From positions 1-64,000 of the forward strand of contig CAZFVY010000014.1 of the NCBI GenBank assembly GCA_964522665.1: 64,000 bases of DNA, given 5' to 3'. Within the stretch, counting starts at the first letter, position 1. Each line of letters starts with the position of its first letter. A program made the translations under genes and the position numbers. Shown piece by piece: positions 26,530-35,463 of this stretch. Under the pieces are notes generated by a model. The model saw nothing but the letters and a program-made list of their open reading frames with translations. It did not search any database and was not told where the DNA came from. The DNA comes from CAZFVY01 sp964522665 (GTDB lineage Bacteria; Verrucomicrobiota; Verrucomicrobiia; Limisphaerales; CAZFVY01).

Positions 26530-28864
26530 AACCAAACGCGGCGGACGCGAGCGCCAGCGGATCGAAGGGCGTGACCCCGAATAGGAACGTCGCCAGCAAT
26601 TGGCCCAAAACGGCCGTGACAATGGCGCCCAGCCCCAATCCCAAGAGGACGAGCCGGAAGCCCTCGCCGAGCACCAGCCGGAAGATTTCCCAACGCGGCG
26701 CTCCCACCGCCACGCGAACGGCGATCTCCTTGGTCCGCGATCCGACCGACAGCGAAAGCACACCGTAAATGCCCACGAGCGCCAACGCGGAAGCGATCAC
26801 GGCGAAGCCCAACAGCAGGCGCATCGCAAAGAGGCGGGGCGCGATGGAATCCTGCCGAATGCTCTCCATGGTCTTGACGTTTTCAACCGCGCAGGTCGGT
26901 TCCAGCGCGTGCAATTCCAGGCGGATCAACGCTATCAACGGTCGCGGATCGGTGGTGGCGTGGACGATCAGATGCTTCGAGAAAGCGCCGTTTTGCCAAA
27001 ACGAAAAATAGATTTCGGGATCCGCTGGTTCGGTCAAGGCTTCGGTCCGCGTGTTCGCGATAACGCCGACGACCTCGTATGTGCGATTCGTGTCCCCCAC
27101 AAACCGCAGCTTCTTGCCGACGGCGTCGGTTCCGGGAAAATAGCGGGCGGCCAGGGCCTCGTTGACCACGGCGACCACCGGCGCGCCGGAACCATCCGTG
27201 GAACGAAAGGCCCGGCCCGAGACGATCCGGATGCCCATCGCGTCGAAGTAATCCGGCGTAACGGACCGGAGCGGGAGACGCAGTTTCTCATCGAGTTTCG
27301 ACCCGGCGGACCGCCCGACGATTTCCATGTCGCCGTTCCACTTATTGCCGGTCAACGGCAATCCCCAAACGAACGCGGCATGTTTGACTCCCGGCAAGGC
27401 GCCAACGCGCTCCAGCGCCTGAGTGTGAAACCGCTGCCCGGTGTCCCGCTGCACCGAGGTGACGGTCATCGTCAATATATTATCGGTTTCGTAGCCGGGC
27501 CGAACCTGCGCAAGGTTGTGTACGGTGCGAATCAGCAAGGCGCCTCCCGCCAACAGGGCCAGGGTGAGCGCGGTCTGCAGTACCGTCACGCCGCGGAGCA
27601 GGTTCCGCTCCGTGCGGCCGACGCTGCTCCGGCCCCCGCGAAAAGCCGCCACCGGCGAAAGCCAGGCCGCGCGCAGCGCCGGCGCCAAACCCGCGATGCC
27701 GGCGGCGATAACCGCAGCGCCCAAGCCAAAGCCGAGGACCGGCCAGCCGACTTCGACGGAGTCCAGTCTCGGAACCGCGTGTCCGCCGATCGTTTTGAAA
27801 AGTTGAACCGTAAGGATCGCCAGCCCGGCGCCCAACACGGCGCCCACGACCGAGAGCACGCCGCTTTCCAGCAAAACCTGTTGAAAGAGCCGGCGGCTTC
27901 CGGCGCCAAGCGCGGAACGCACCGCGTATTCCTGTTGTCGCTGCAAACCGCGCGCCAGCAGCAATCCGGCGACATTTCCGCAGGCGATCAACAACACCAA
28001 CGCCACCGCCCCCAGCAGCGGCAGCAGCAACCGCCGGCCTTCACGGTTCAGAATCTCCGGTAAGAGGCGCATCCCGGCCGTAACGCCGGTCAGGTCCGGG
28101 TCCGCTTGCGCTTCACGGGCGGCGAGGGTCTTCAGTTGAGCCTGCGCCGTGGCAAGCGGGACGCCATCTCGCAATCGCGCCACGATGTTTCCGGCGCCTT
28201 CTTTCGGCTTGGTTTCGTTTGGCGCGTAGCCCAACCAAAAATCGACCTGGCCATTGAGGTCATAATTCGGCTCGCTGGCGCTCGACGAGTCGGGCAGAAA
28301 CCGGACGCCGGGAGGCATGACGCCGACCACCGGGAGGGGCGGCATGCGACTAATGTTGATGATTTTACCCACAATATTTCGATCACCCTGAAAGCGCTTC
28401 TGCCAAAGGTTATAGCCCAGGATGATCGCGCTCGGCCCATTGGTGCCTTGCGCGAGGTCGGAATCGAGGAACTCACGCCCCAGCGCTGGTTTGACTCCCA
28501 GAACCTTGAAGTAATCCCTGGTCACGGCGAGGCCTTCGACCGATTCGCTGCCTTCGGGCAGCACGAGAAAGTTGAAGGTCCAATTATACAAAGCGGCCGC
28601 GGCAAAACTGTTCGTCGCGTGACGCCAGTCGGTCCATTCTCCATTGGAACTTTCCTGTTTGTAGGGCTGGCCGTCGATCCGCTCGGGAGAGACGAGCACA
28701 ATGCGGTCGGGCCGCGCGTAGGGAGGCGGCGAGAGCAGGACGCCTTGGATAAGACCGAAAACGGCGGAGGTCGCCCCGATCCCGATGGCGAGGGTGAGCA
28801 CCGCCAGGATCGCGAAACGCGGCGAGCGGATCAATTGGCGAAGGGCGAATTTCAATTCATTCAT
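26444..28864 (-). CDS. MacB/FtsX-type orphan ABC permease
   Basis: The 806-residue protein begins MNELKFALRQLIRSPRFAI, the usual cytosolic start of MacB-like permeases, then a first helix (about 20-42) and two periplasmic-core plus FtsX units, ending in LPAYRATLVDPIDALRCE. Motifs RSALGAGSRRLFQQVLLESG and VAVGAPRWEIFRLVLGEG are the paired FtsX coupling loops. Unlike the permease at 17625 it lacks the 80-residue N-terminal module, and no padR gene is adjacent. Its 3' end has run up against, and probably removed, the vapC gene. Confidence 0.9.
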   Translation of the reverse strand: MNELKFALRQLIRSPRFAILAVLTLAIGIGATSAVFGLIQGVLLSPPPYARPDRIVLVSPERIDGQPYKQESSNGEWTDWRHATNSFAAAALYNWTFNFLVLPEGSESVEGLAVTRDYFKVLGVKPALGREFLDSDLAQGTNGPSAIILGYNLWQKRFQGDRNIVGKIINISRMPPLPVVGVMPPGVRFLPDSSSASEPNYDLNGQVDFWLGYAPNETKPKEGAGNIVARLRDGVPLATAQAQLKTLAAREAQADPDLTGVTAGMRLLPEILNREGRRLLLPLLGAVALVLLIACGNVAGLLLARGLQRQQEYAVRSALGAGSRRLFQQVLLESGVLSVVGAVLGAGLAILTVQLFKTIGGHAVPRLDSVEVGWPVLGFGLGAAVIAAGIAGLAPALRAAWLSPVAAFRGGRSSVGRTERNLLRGVTVLQTALTLALLAGGALLIRTVHNLAQVRPGYETDNILTMTVTSVQRDTGQRFHTQALERVGALPGVKHAAFVWGLPLTGNKWNGDMEIVGRSAGSKLDEKLRLPLRSVTPDYFDAMGIRIVSGRAFRSTDGSGAPVVAVVNEALAARYFPGTDAVGKKLRFVGDTNRTYEVVGVIANTRTEALTEPADPEIYFSFWQNGAFSKHLIVHATTDPRPLIALIRLELHALEPTCAVENVKTMESIRQDSIAPRLFAMRLLLGFAVIASALALVGIYGVLSLSVGSRTKEIAVRVAVGAPRWEIFRLVLGEGFRLVLLGLGLGAIVTAVLGQLLATFLFGVTPFDPLALASAAFGFMIVALLACWLPAYRATLVDPIDALRCE

Positions 28865-29227
28865 AAGCTGGACGGCGATATACGATTCATCACGAGCGAC
28901 AAACCTTGGCGCTCTCAAGCAAAATCGGCGCCACGATCGACCAGCGCGTCTGCAACTGATTTATTTAGAACACGTTACCGTCCTCGTTCGCGAGGATGTA
29001 GCGCCGCCCCTAACTCATTAATGGGAAACGTACGTCCCAATGCCGGGAATCGGCGAAGGCTCCCTCGCCGCGACCGCGCGTCAATCGCGAGACATAAATT
29101 GGCGCGGCAAAACGGGGACTAATAGCTCGCAACGACAGGGAACCGCATCGCTCCGGCCGCCCCCGCGCGACCGCTCAATTTCTTGGATGGACAAACGTGG
29201 ACTGGTGATTACATTGCCACCCGCAAA
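28865..29227. other. Intergenic region upstream of two small membrane-protein genes
   Basis: These 363 bases lie between divergent genes. The part at 28955-29030 is AT-richer and holds a short palindrome CCTCGTTCGCGAGG (about 28982-28995). No gene, terminator or convincing promoter was recognised; an upstream extension of the next gene to 29183 looks non-coding. Confidence 0.4.
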
Positions 29228-29521
29228 ATGAAAAACAGTTCCATAGCCGCGATTTTTGTGGCGATTCTGCTGTTGAGCGTCTCGGTGACGGCCCTGCTGG
29301 CCTACCGGTACATTCACAACACGAGCTACCTTCAGGTACTCCAAGACCAAGTGCTGCAAGTGGGCAGCAATCGGTCCCGGGCGAGCGCGCTGGCGGCGGA
29401 CGCCGTGGAATACAGCAAACGTAATCCGGCGATCGATCCGATTCTGTTCGCGACGGGCATCAAAGTCCCCGCGGGAAACCCCGCCGCGACGGCGCCCGCG
29501 CGACAACCTTCCAGGAAATAG
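29228..29521 (+). CDS. Small single-pass membrane protein
   Basis: The 97-residue protein has one N-terminal membrane helix (about residues 5-25, IAAIFVAILLLSVSVTALL) and a polar, Ala/Pro-rich tail ending PARQPSRK. The helix is signal-anchor-like with the rest outside. I do not recognise a family. It precedes another small membrane protein by 6 bases, which suggests a two-gene unit. Confidence 0.65.
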   Translation: MKNSSIAAIFVAILLLSVSVTALLAYRYIHNTSYLQVLQDQVLQVGSNRSRASALAADAVEYSKRNPAIDPILFATGIKVPAGNPAATAPARQPSRK

Positions 29522-29527
29522 GCGCTT

Positions 29528-29893
29528 ATGGAATCCCCGGAATTTTCCGCTCTGCGGCCCCAGTCCACGGAGCCAACCGTCGAGAGTTTGCAGGGCGATC
29601 TTCGTTCGTTGCGCGGGCTTTTTCAGGTCGCGTTGGCGGCGTTGATTCTCCTGGCCGGCAGCGTGAACCTCGTGCTCTGGCGGCAGGTCAGCCTCCAACG
29701 GAAGGAAGCGCTGAGAATGCAACAGATCGTGGAAGATTACCAAAAGAACAACGAGCCTGTCATCGAAGGATTGGTCTTGAAGCTGCAGGCGTTCACGAAG
29801 TCGAACCCCGATTTCGCAGCGATTCTGTCCAAATACAGCTTGAACCCGGAAGCGGCGCCGATCTCGGCGGCTCCCGGCGCGGTCAAGAAGTAA
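29528..29893 (+). CDS. Small membrane protein with a helical tail
   Basis: The 121-residue protein has an acidic N-terminal segment, one membrane helix (about 33-52, VALAALILLAGSVNLVLW), then a probably coiled-coil stretch (RKEALRMQQIVEDYQKN). It could pair with the small protein just upstream as a membrane scaffold, but no function is recognisable. Its stop is followed by a GC-rich hairpin at 29894-29912. Confidence 0.68.
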   Translation: MESPEFSALRPQSTEPTVESLQGDLRSLRGLFQVALAALILLAGSVNLVLWRQVSLQRKEALRMQQIVEDYQKNNEPVIEGLVLKLQAFTKSNPDFAAILSKYSLNPEAAPISAAPGAVKK

Positions 29894-29912
29894 CCCGCGG
29901 CTCGCCCGCGGG
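29894..29912. terminator. GC-rich stem-loop between converging genes
   Basis: CCCGCGG (29894-29900) and CCGCGGG (29906-29912) form a perfect 7-bp stem with a five-base loop between converging genes ending at 29893 and 29932. There is no T-run, so it may slow polymerase on both strands rather than act as a full intrinsic terminator. Confidence 0.4.
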
Positions 29913-29931
29913 AGCGCCGGGCTTCCGAACC

Positions 29932-30546
29932 TCAGCTTGCCGCCTCGTTCCGCTGTTCACGGCGAACGGCTTGGCGGGCGGCCTCCATCAAAATCGCGCA
30001 CGGCTCCAGGCACGGGATCAGGCTTTTTTCGTCGGCGGGGTCGGGCGCCAGGCCGGAAACGCTCCACCAGCGCCGTTTAAGGCATTGCGTGGGCGGACAG
30101 GTCGCGCCGATGACCACCGCCACTTGTTCGTCCGCGAGTTTCGCGGTGATCCGATACATCCCGCTTTGCCGAGCCGCGACCACGCGGAAATCGGTCACCG
30201 GCGGGTCAGCGCCGAGGGCGGCGTACCAATCGGCGATGGCGCCGGGATAAAGCCGGTCGAGCGCCGCGGCGAGCGCGGCATCGCTGCTGGCCTCAAACCG
30301 CCAACCCGACCGAAGCGTCGGGGCCGACTTCAGCGGACGGAACACGCCCTCGGCTGTAAACTGCGCGATCGCGCGAAGGTCCACGAGCTCAAGCGCCCGC
30401 AATTCATCTGACCGACACCCGGCGTCATCCCGGCGCCGAAGTTCGTAGCCTCGCGCCGTCCGCCGGATCTGAACCTGGGCGACCACCAGTTCAGGACCAA
30501 TTTGACTGACGAAGGCCTCGACGGCCGGATTTCGGATCGGGTCCAT
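29932..30546 (-). CDS. DR2241-like protein with a 4Fe-4S binding domain
   Basis: The 204-residue protein has four Cys placed as C-x4-C (ATCPPTQCL) and, after KRRWWSV..., C-x2-C (IPCLEPCAILMEAAR). This is the Cys pattern of the iron-sulfur domain of DR2241, a protein best known fused to, or associated with, CbiX-type chelatases. The N-terminal 100 residues resemble the stabilising domain of that family. Here it is free-standing, with no chelatase or cobalamin gene nearby, so its partner is unknown. Confidence 0.72.
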   Translation of the reverse strand: MDPIRNPAVEAFVSQIGPELVVAQVQIRRTARGYELRRRDDAGCRSDELRALELVDLRAIAQFTAEGVFRPLKSAPTLRSGWRFEASSDAALAAALDRLYPGAIADWYAALGADPPVTDFRVVAARQSGMYRITAKLADEQVAVVIGATCPPTQCLKRRWWSVSGLAPDPADEKSLIPCLEPCAILMEAARQAVRREQRNEAAS

Positions 30547-30681
30547 AATTGGGCGCCGCTCGCGGCTACGTTAGGAATCTTTGTCCGGCGAAGGTGGCCA
30601 ACCGTTCGAGCGACGTGAACGGTCGGACGACCAGCCAATTCCTCGACGATGGACCGCATCGGGTTCGGCCGACAAGAATCA

Positions 30682-31932
30682 TCATTCGACCGATTTGACG
30701 TAGTGGGTTTCCGAGGGGAACGCGAACTCGATCCCCGCCTCATCGAATCGCTGCTTGATCTTCAAATTCAAGTCCTGCATCCCGGCGACATACGCCCGGT
30801 TGTCGGTGGAATTCCACCAATGAATCACGTTGATGTTGAGCGACGAGTCGTCGAACTTGTTGAAGCCCACTTGCAGATCAAACGTCATCGGATGGGCACG
30901 GTAAATCTCCTCAAGGATGGCGACGGCCTGTTTGATTTTTTCAACCGATGTCTCGTAGGTGATGCCGATATTCATCTCCGTTTTGATGTTCGTCCGGCGG
31001 GTGATGTTGGTGACCGTGCTGTTGCCCATCGTTTTGTTGGGGACGGTAATCAGGTATCCGGACGGGTTGCGCAGCCGGGTGCTGCGGAGGCCGATGGTCT
31101 CGACGCTGCCTTCGACCGAATCGAGCTTGACGTAGTCGCCGATGCGGAACGGCTTATCGATGAACACCGCCACGGCGCCGAAGAGATTCGCCAGCGTGTC
31201 TTGCGCGGCCAAGCCGAGCGCCAGGCCGCCAATCGACAAAGAGGCGATGACGCTGCGGATATTCAATTGCAGGTGATCGGCCGTCATCAACAACGCCACG
31301 ATCACCACGAAGATTCGCAGACTCTTCCGAATGATCGGGTAAAGCTGTTCGTCGAAGGCCCGGTCGGCGCCGTGGGCGGCGCGCTGGCTCCACCGTTCCG
31401 TGAGCAGATCGACCAGCTTGAGGGTCGCGAGGGTCAACGAGATCGAAACGACGACGTTCAGCCCCTTCGAGACAAAATCATCCACCCATTCGGGCAAAGA
31501 AATGACGCGCAAGCCGATATGCAACAGAATCACCAACGTCGTCACCTTGATCGGTCCCTGGACCAACGAAACCAGCACGTCGCCGAATGGACTCTTGGTG
31601 GCCGCGGCCCAGCGCTTGAGTTGCGCGCTGGCGATAAAATTGAGGAACCGCGAGCAGATAAAGGCCAGCAGAACGTAAATCAAGAATGAGACATATTGCC
31701 AGAGCGGTTTCCCGCCCACGTCCAGTTGCAGCGCCTCGACCCGGTCCAGGCCAAAGGAAAGGCTTTGGTCACCCGCGACGATGTTCGTCGCCGAGGTAAG
31801 GCCCTTCCGCGCCGCCGCGGCGACCGTATTGGTATTCGTCGGCGATTGCGCGGTCGCCCAGACCGACCAAATGAGGCAGGCCGCAAGCAAAAACAAACCA
31901 CCGCGATAGAGCGCGTTAAACTTCAAGTTCAT
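30682..31932 (-). CDS. MscS-family mechanosensitive ion channel
   Basis: The 416-residue protein has a signal-like first segment (about 10-28), two or three further membrane helices, and an MscS pore and beta domain: ASLSIGGLALGLAAQDTLANLFGAVAVFIDKPFRIGDYV and TVPNKTMGNSTVTNITRR. It should release solutes on osmotic downshift. ATG 31932 is used since the upstream extension does not look like a signal sequence. It lies behind thiS, but a shared function is unlikely. Confidence 0.93.
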   Translation of the reverse strand: MNLKFNALYRGGLFLLAACLIWSVWATAQSPTNTNTVAAAARKGLTSATNIVAGDQSLSFGLDRVEALQLDVGGKPLWQYVSFLIYVLLAFICSRFLNFIASAQLKRWAAATKSPFGDVLVSLVQGPIKVTTLVILLHIGLRVISLPEWVDDFVSKGLNVVVSISLTLATLKLVDLLTERWSQRAAHGADRAFDEQLYPIIRKSLRIFVVIVALLMTADHLQLNIRSVIASLSIGGLALGLAAQDTLANLFGAVAVFIDKPFRIGDYVKLDSVEGSVETIGLRSTRLRNPSGYLITVPNKTMGNSTVTNITRRTNIKTEMNIGITYETSVEKIKQAVAILEEIYRAHPMTFDLQVGFNKFDDSSLNINVIHWWNSTDNRAYVAGMQDLNLKIKQRFDEAGIEFAFPSETHYVKSVE

Positions 31933-32097
31933 AGCTCGGCAATTTAGGGGGACGCTGAACGCGGTGACAAGCGCCAAGTCCGCGGTGAGCGGGAGTCAAA
32001 GGTGGACGGCAAAACCAACCCGCTTCACTTGGCGTCCGCAGGAAGATGGCATCGGCGCCGCTCGGTTTCGGCGCCAACCCTCGGAGTCTCCCGGCGC

Positions 32098-32307
32098 CTA
32101 TCCGCCCGCCACGATCTTCACGATTTCGAGGCGATCACCGGCGGCAAGCCGACGAGCGGAGAATTCCGACGGAGCGACGGCCTCACCGTTGAGTTCGACC
32201 ACCACGCTGCGCGGCCGGAGGTTTTGCGCCAGCAAGAATTCCTCCAGCGAGCAAGGCAGTTCGGCGGACACGTCCCGACCGTTGGCGATCACGGATTCCT
32301 TCGGCAT
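32098..32307 (-). CDS. thiS: ThiS sulfur-carrier protein
   Basis: The 69-residue beta-grasp protein ends in VAGG, the diglycine tail that is adenylated and thiocarboxylated to donate sulfur for the thiazole ring of thiamine. Conserved LEEFLLAQNLRP and VVELNGEAVAPSEF strands match ThiS. It lies 25 bases behind thiH. The thiG gene expected with it is not in the window. Confidence 0.92.
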   Translation of the reverse strand: MPKESVIANGRDVSAELPCSLEEFLLAQNLRPRSVVVELNGEAVAPSEFSARRLAAGDRLEIVKIVAGG

Positions 32308-32332
32308 AAGTCCGTCACGCTTCTCCGCCGGC

Positions 32333-33532
32333 TTACGCGAGCGCCGCGTCCCAGTCTTTCCAGACTGGCTCGTAACCGAGCCCGCGAATCACGTCGGCAA
32401 CTTCGCCGGGCGAGCGCGCGTCGGCGATCTCGAACTGGCCGGTAGCGTTGGTCGCGCGCGCGGCGTCCGGAGCCCATTCGCTGGCCCCCGCCGCCAGGCC
32501 GACAATGCGACCGCGTTCCGTGTAATGGATATTGTCCTTACCGGCGCCGGTGTAGCCGCCCGGCTCGGTATGGCTGCCGGCGCTGATCAGCGTGATTCCG
32601 AGCGGAATCAAACCATCTCGCAGGCGCGCCGGCTCACGGGTCGAGAGCACCAAGCCCACATCGGGCAGGAGCAATCGAAACGCGCAGATCAACTGCGCCA
32701 ATTCGCGATCAGAGAGGTGGCTCAGCGGCTCGAATTCCCCGGCGCAAGGACGCAATCGCGGCAACGAAATCGTCAACTGCGCCTTCCAGCAATGGCGCAG
32801 AAGGTAAAGCGCGTGGGCCGCGACGCTCAAGGCCTCGAAACGCCAGTCGCTCAGGCCAAACAACGCCCCGATGCCCAACCGCCGGAAGCCACCGGCGTAG
32901 GCCCTTTCCGGAGTCTCCAAGCGCCAATCAAAATCGCGCTTCGGACCGGACGTGTGCATCGCGGAATAAACTCCCCGATCATAGGTTTCCTGATAAACGA
33001 CCAATCCGTCCGCCCCCGCCGCGGTGACCCGCCGGTAATCGTCAGTTTCCAGCGGGCCGACTTCGAGCGAAAGGGACGGCGATTCGGCGTGCAAGGCCGC
33101 GACGCAATCGGCCAGATACCCGGACGAGACGAATTTCGGATGCTCGCCGGCGACCAGCAGCAGATTGCGAAACCCATTGGCCCGCAACGCCTCGGCTTCG
33201 CGCGCGACTTCCTTGAGGCTCAGCGTGACTCGCAGGATCGGATTGTCCCGCGAAAACCCGCAATACTTGCAAATGTTCACGCATTCGTTCGATAGGTAGA
33301 GCGGCGCAAACAGCCTGATTACCTTGCCAAAACGCTGGCGCGTGAGCGCCTGGGATCGTCGGCCCAACGCCTCCAACCGGCCTGCCGCCGCGGGTGAAAT
33401 CAAACGCGCAAAATCGTCGAGACCCAGCGCCGAACGCCCAAGCGCGGTATCGACTTCGGCGAGAGTAGCCGCGAGAGCCCGCTCGCCGAGTTGAGTCAGC
33501 GGCAAGGCGTTGAACTCCGTGGCGAAACTCAT
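32333..33532 (-). CDS. thiH: ThiH, 2-iminoacetate synthase (radical SAM)
   Basis: The 399-residue protein has the radical-SAM cluster ligands C84, C88 and C91 in CVNICKYC, and SAM-binding and thiazole-synthase-like motifs such as LLLVAGEHP and VYQETYD. It cleaves tyrosine to give dehydroglycine for the thiazole of thiamine, passing it to ThiG/ThiS. ATG 33532 gives the usual N-terminus; further upstream the frame is only padding. The 160 bases upstream show no TPP riboswitch elements (no CUGAGA or ACCUGAUCUGG-like segments). Confidence 0.95.
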   Translation of the reverse strand: MSFATEFNALPLTQLGERALAATLAEVDTALGRSALGLDDFARLISPAAAGRLEALGRRSQALTRQRFGKVIRLFAPLYLSNECVNICKYCGFSRDNPILRVTLSLKEVAREAEALRANGFRNLLLVAGEHPKFVSSGYLADCVAALHAESPSLSLEVGPLETDDYRRVTAAGADGLVVYQETYDRGVYSAMHTSGPKRDFDWRLETPERAYAGGFRRLGIGALFGLSDWRFEALSVAAHALYLLRHCWKAQLTISLPRLRPCAGEFEPLSHLSDRELAQLICAFRLLLPDVGLVLSTREPARLRDGLIPLGITLISAGSHTEPGGYTGAGKDNIHYTERGRIVGLAAGASEWAPDAARATNATGQFEIADARSPGEVADVIRGLGYEPVWKDWDAALA

Positions 33533-33692
33533 GGGTTGATGCGCTTCCGCTGGTCCACGGCGGTCCCGAACGCAAGCGGATAATCTGATTTCGCCGTTTT
33601 GATGCTCACCATAAGCGGGCACAGGCTAATCCATATCCCCCCTCGGTCAAGCGGGCAAACGGTTGGGCGCCCGCTCCGTCCGCGCGGCGTCC

Positions 33693-34196
33693 TCACTTCC
33701 GAAATGGCGCCAGGCCAAAGTGGAGCAGGAGCCAAACCGGAATCGCAAACACCCCAATCGCGCTGACCCGATCCCACGACCACGCCAGATAGCCCGATTG
33801 CATCGGAAAGATCGTAATCATGAAATAGTTGCTAAAGCGGGAATGCCCTAAAAACGATCCGTAGCGCGGATAACGCCGCCGGAGGCCGCTAACCAACGCA
33901 AGCGCGCCGATGATCAGCACGACCACCGTGACCGCGACGTTGACGGCCAGCAAGGCGTCCGGGCGCCACGGGCGCGCGCCGACGGGACGGGCGGAGAAAT
34001 ACTGGTAGCTCCAATGCGCCCCCGCCCAAAGGAAGCTGAAGCCAGTCTGGATCGCCGTGCGATAGGAAGCTTTGTCCGAGGTAACCTCATTCAGCAGCCA
34101 ACCGAAGTAAAGGGGCACGATGCCCCAGACCAATTCGATATGCTGAAATGGAACCACGAGCAACTGGAAGAACGTACGCCAATAATCGCTTTGCAC
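33693..34196 (-). CDS. Conserved polytopic membrane protein
   Basis: The 167-residue protein starts at a GTG and has four or five membrane helices (about 10-32, 50-65, 80-105, 120-140 and 145-163). YWRTFFQLLVVPFQHIELVWGIVPLY and GYLAWSWDRVSAIGVF suggest a compact bundle. No family is recognised. It lies upstream of thiH on the same strand, 160 bases away. Confidence 0.72.
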   Translation of the reverse strand: MQSDYWRTFFQLLVVPFQHIELVWGIVPLYFGWLLNEVTSDKASYRTAIQTGFSFLWAGAHWSYQYFSARPVGARPWRPDALLAVNVAVTVVVLIIGALALVSGLRRRYPRYGSFLGHSRFSNYFMITIFPMQSGYLAWSWDRVSAIGVFAIPVWLLLHFGLAPFRK

Positions 34197-34428
34197 CCGG
34201 CCGTTTTACCAGCGCTCGCGGCAGGGGCCAAGCGCGCGTCAACGAATCTACTGTAACTGCTTGGCCTCCAATGAAAAATGGACGACTCCAGACCCCGACG
34301 CGCGCGGGCCCGCCGGGGCGGCGATCACCGTCGTCCGCCGACGCTATTTTGTCACACTTTCATGCTTGCCAAAACCGCGCCAATCGCTATGCTGACCCTA
34401 CCAAGCCTGAACATTCGCAACCATTGTT

Positions 34429-35340
34429 ATGGAATGCGGCAAAAAACGAGCACCTAGCGCACAGTCGAGCCGCTGCCCGCGTCGCGGGGCAAACCGGCCG
34501 ATGGCGGGCTTTACCCTGATTGAAATGCTGGCCGTGTTGGCCATCATCGGCATTCTGGGCAGCTTGTTCCTCTCGGCGCTCTCATCCACTAAATCTCGCG
34601 CTTATCAAACGGTTTGCCGCAATAACATGCGGCAGATGGGTCTCGGATTCCTGCTCTACGTGGACAGCAATGGTGACACGTTTCCCGTGGCCGGCCACGG
34701 CGGCAATCTCGCCCACCAGGAATGGGTCTGCTTCGCGCCGTTGGTGGTCGATAACGGGATCGACCGCGCGTTGAACTTTCAGAACGACAGCGCCATCTCG
34801 CCATACGTCGTGCGGCTCACGACCAACATGCTCCGTTGTCCGTCGAACCGTATCTTAAAGCGAATCGAGGAAAGCGCCGACGTCCGCAAGAGTCTGGCGT
34901 TGAAGTTCGACCTCGCCACCTTCACCAGCTACCCCTTCAGCTACACGCTTAACGCCGGCAAGATCGTCTCCGGCCTCGATGGCCAGGACTACAATCCCGA
35001 CCGCGTGGGTGACTTCCCGGTTAACCGCGGCATGGCGTCTTACTTCGACGGCCGCAACTATGTGCCTTATTTTCACGCCTCGATCCGCAATCCGGTCCAG
35101 AAAATCATGCTGGCGGAGGAGCAAACCTGGGACGAATTCAGCGATAAATCGCCGCTGCGTTACTGGGACGACAATTGGAGCTGGGATCCCTTCCGCCCCA
35201 CGATCGGCGGAGCCTATTACCACGATCCGCTTACCTTGCGACATAACGGACGCTCTCAAGTCGTGCTGGCGGATGGCCATGTCGAGACCGTCCGGCCGGC
35301 GTTCGCGGACAACCCCGAACACGCTGATCCAACCCGTTAA
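34429..35340 (+). CDS. Prepilin-like protein with H-x9-DG C-terminal motif
   Basis: The 303-residue protein has a type II prepilin signal cleaved at G27/F28 in MAGFTLIEMLAVLAIIGILG, then a long helix and a soluble globular domain. The end shows RHNGRSQVVLADG, the H-x9-DG motif of a large group of pseudopilin-like proteins in Verrucomicrobiota and Planctomycetota (DUF1559-like). It would be processed by prepilin peptidase and anchored in the inner membrane, but no secretion or pilus machinery is in the window. Confidence 0.9.
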   Translation: MECGKKRAPSAQSSRCPRRGANRPMAGFTLIEMLAVLAIIGILGSLFLSALSSTKSRAYQTVCRNNMRQMGLGFLLYVDSNGDTFPVAGHGGNLAHQEWVCFAPLVVDNGIDRALNFQNDSAISPYVVRLTTNMLRCPSNRILKRIEESADVRKSLALKFDLATFTSYPFSYTLNAGKIVSGLDGQDYNPDRVGDFPVNRGMASYFDGRNYVPYFHASIRNPVQKIMLAEEQTWDEFSDKSPLRYWDDNWSWDPFRPTIGGAYYHDPLTLRHNGRSQVVLADGHVETVRPAFADNPEHADPTR

Positions 35341-35463
35341 GCCGGGGGTTGCCCGCTCGGCGGTGGTCTTGAGCCTCGGCGTGCCGCTCCGAGCTTCCCC
35401 TAGATTCTCCAGCGTCTCGCGGACCTTCCTTCCGATTGGTTTGCGTAACCCACGGCCGCCACG

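Noticed and set aside
33533..33692. TPP riboswitch upstream of thiH
   Set aside because: None of the conserved segments can be found by eye on the minus strand.
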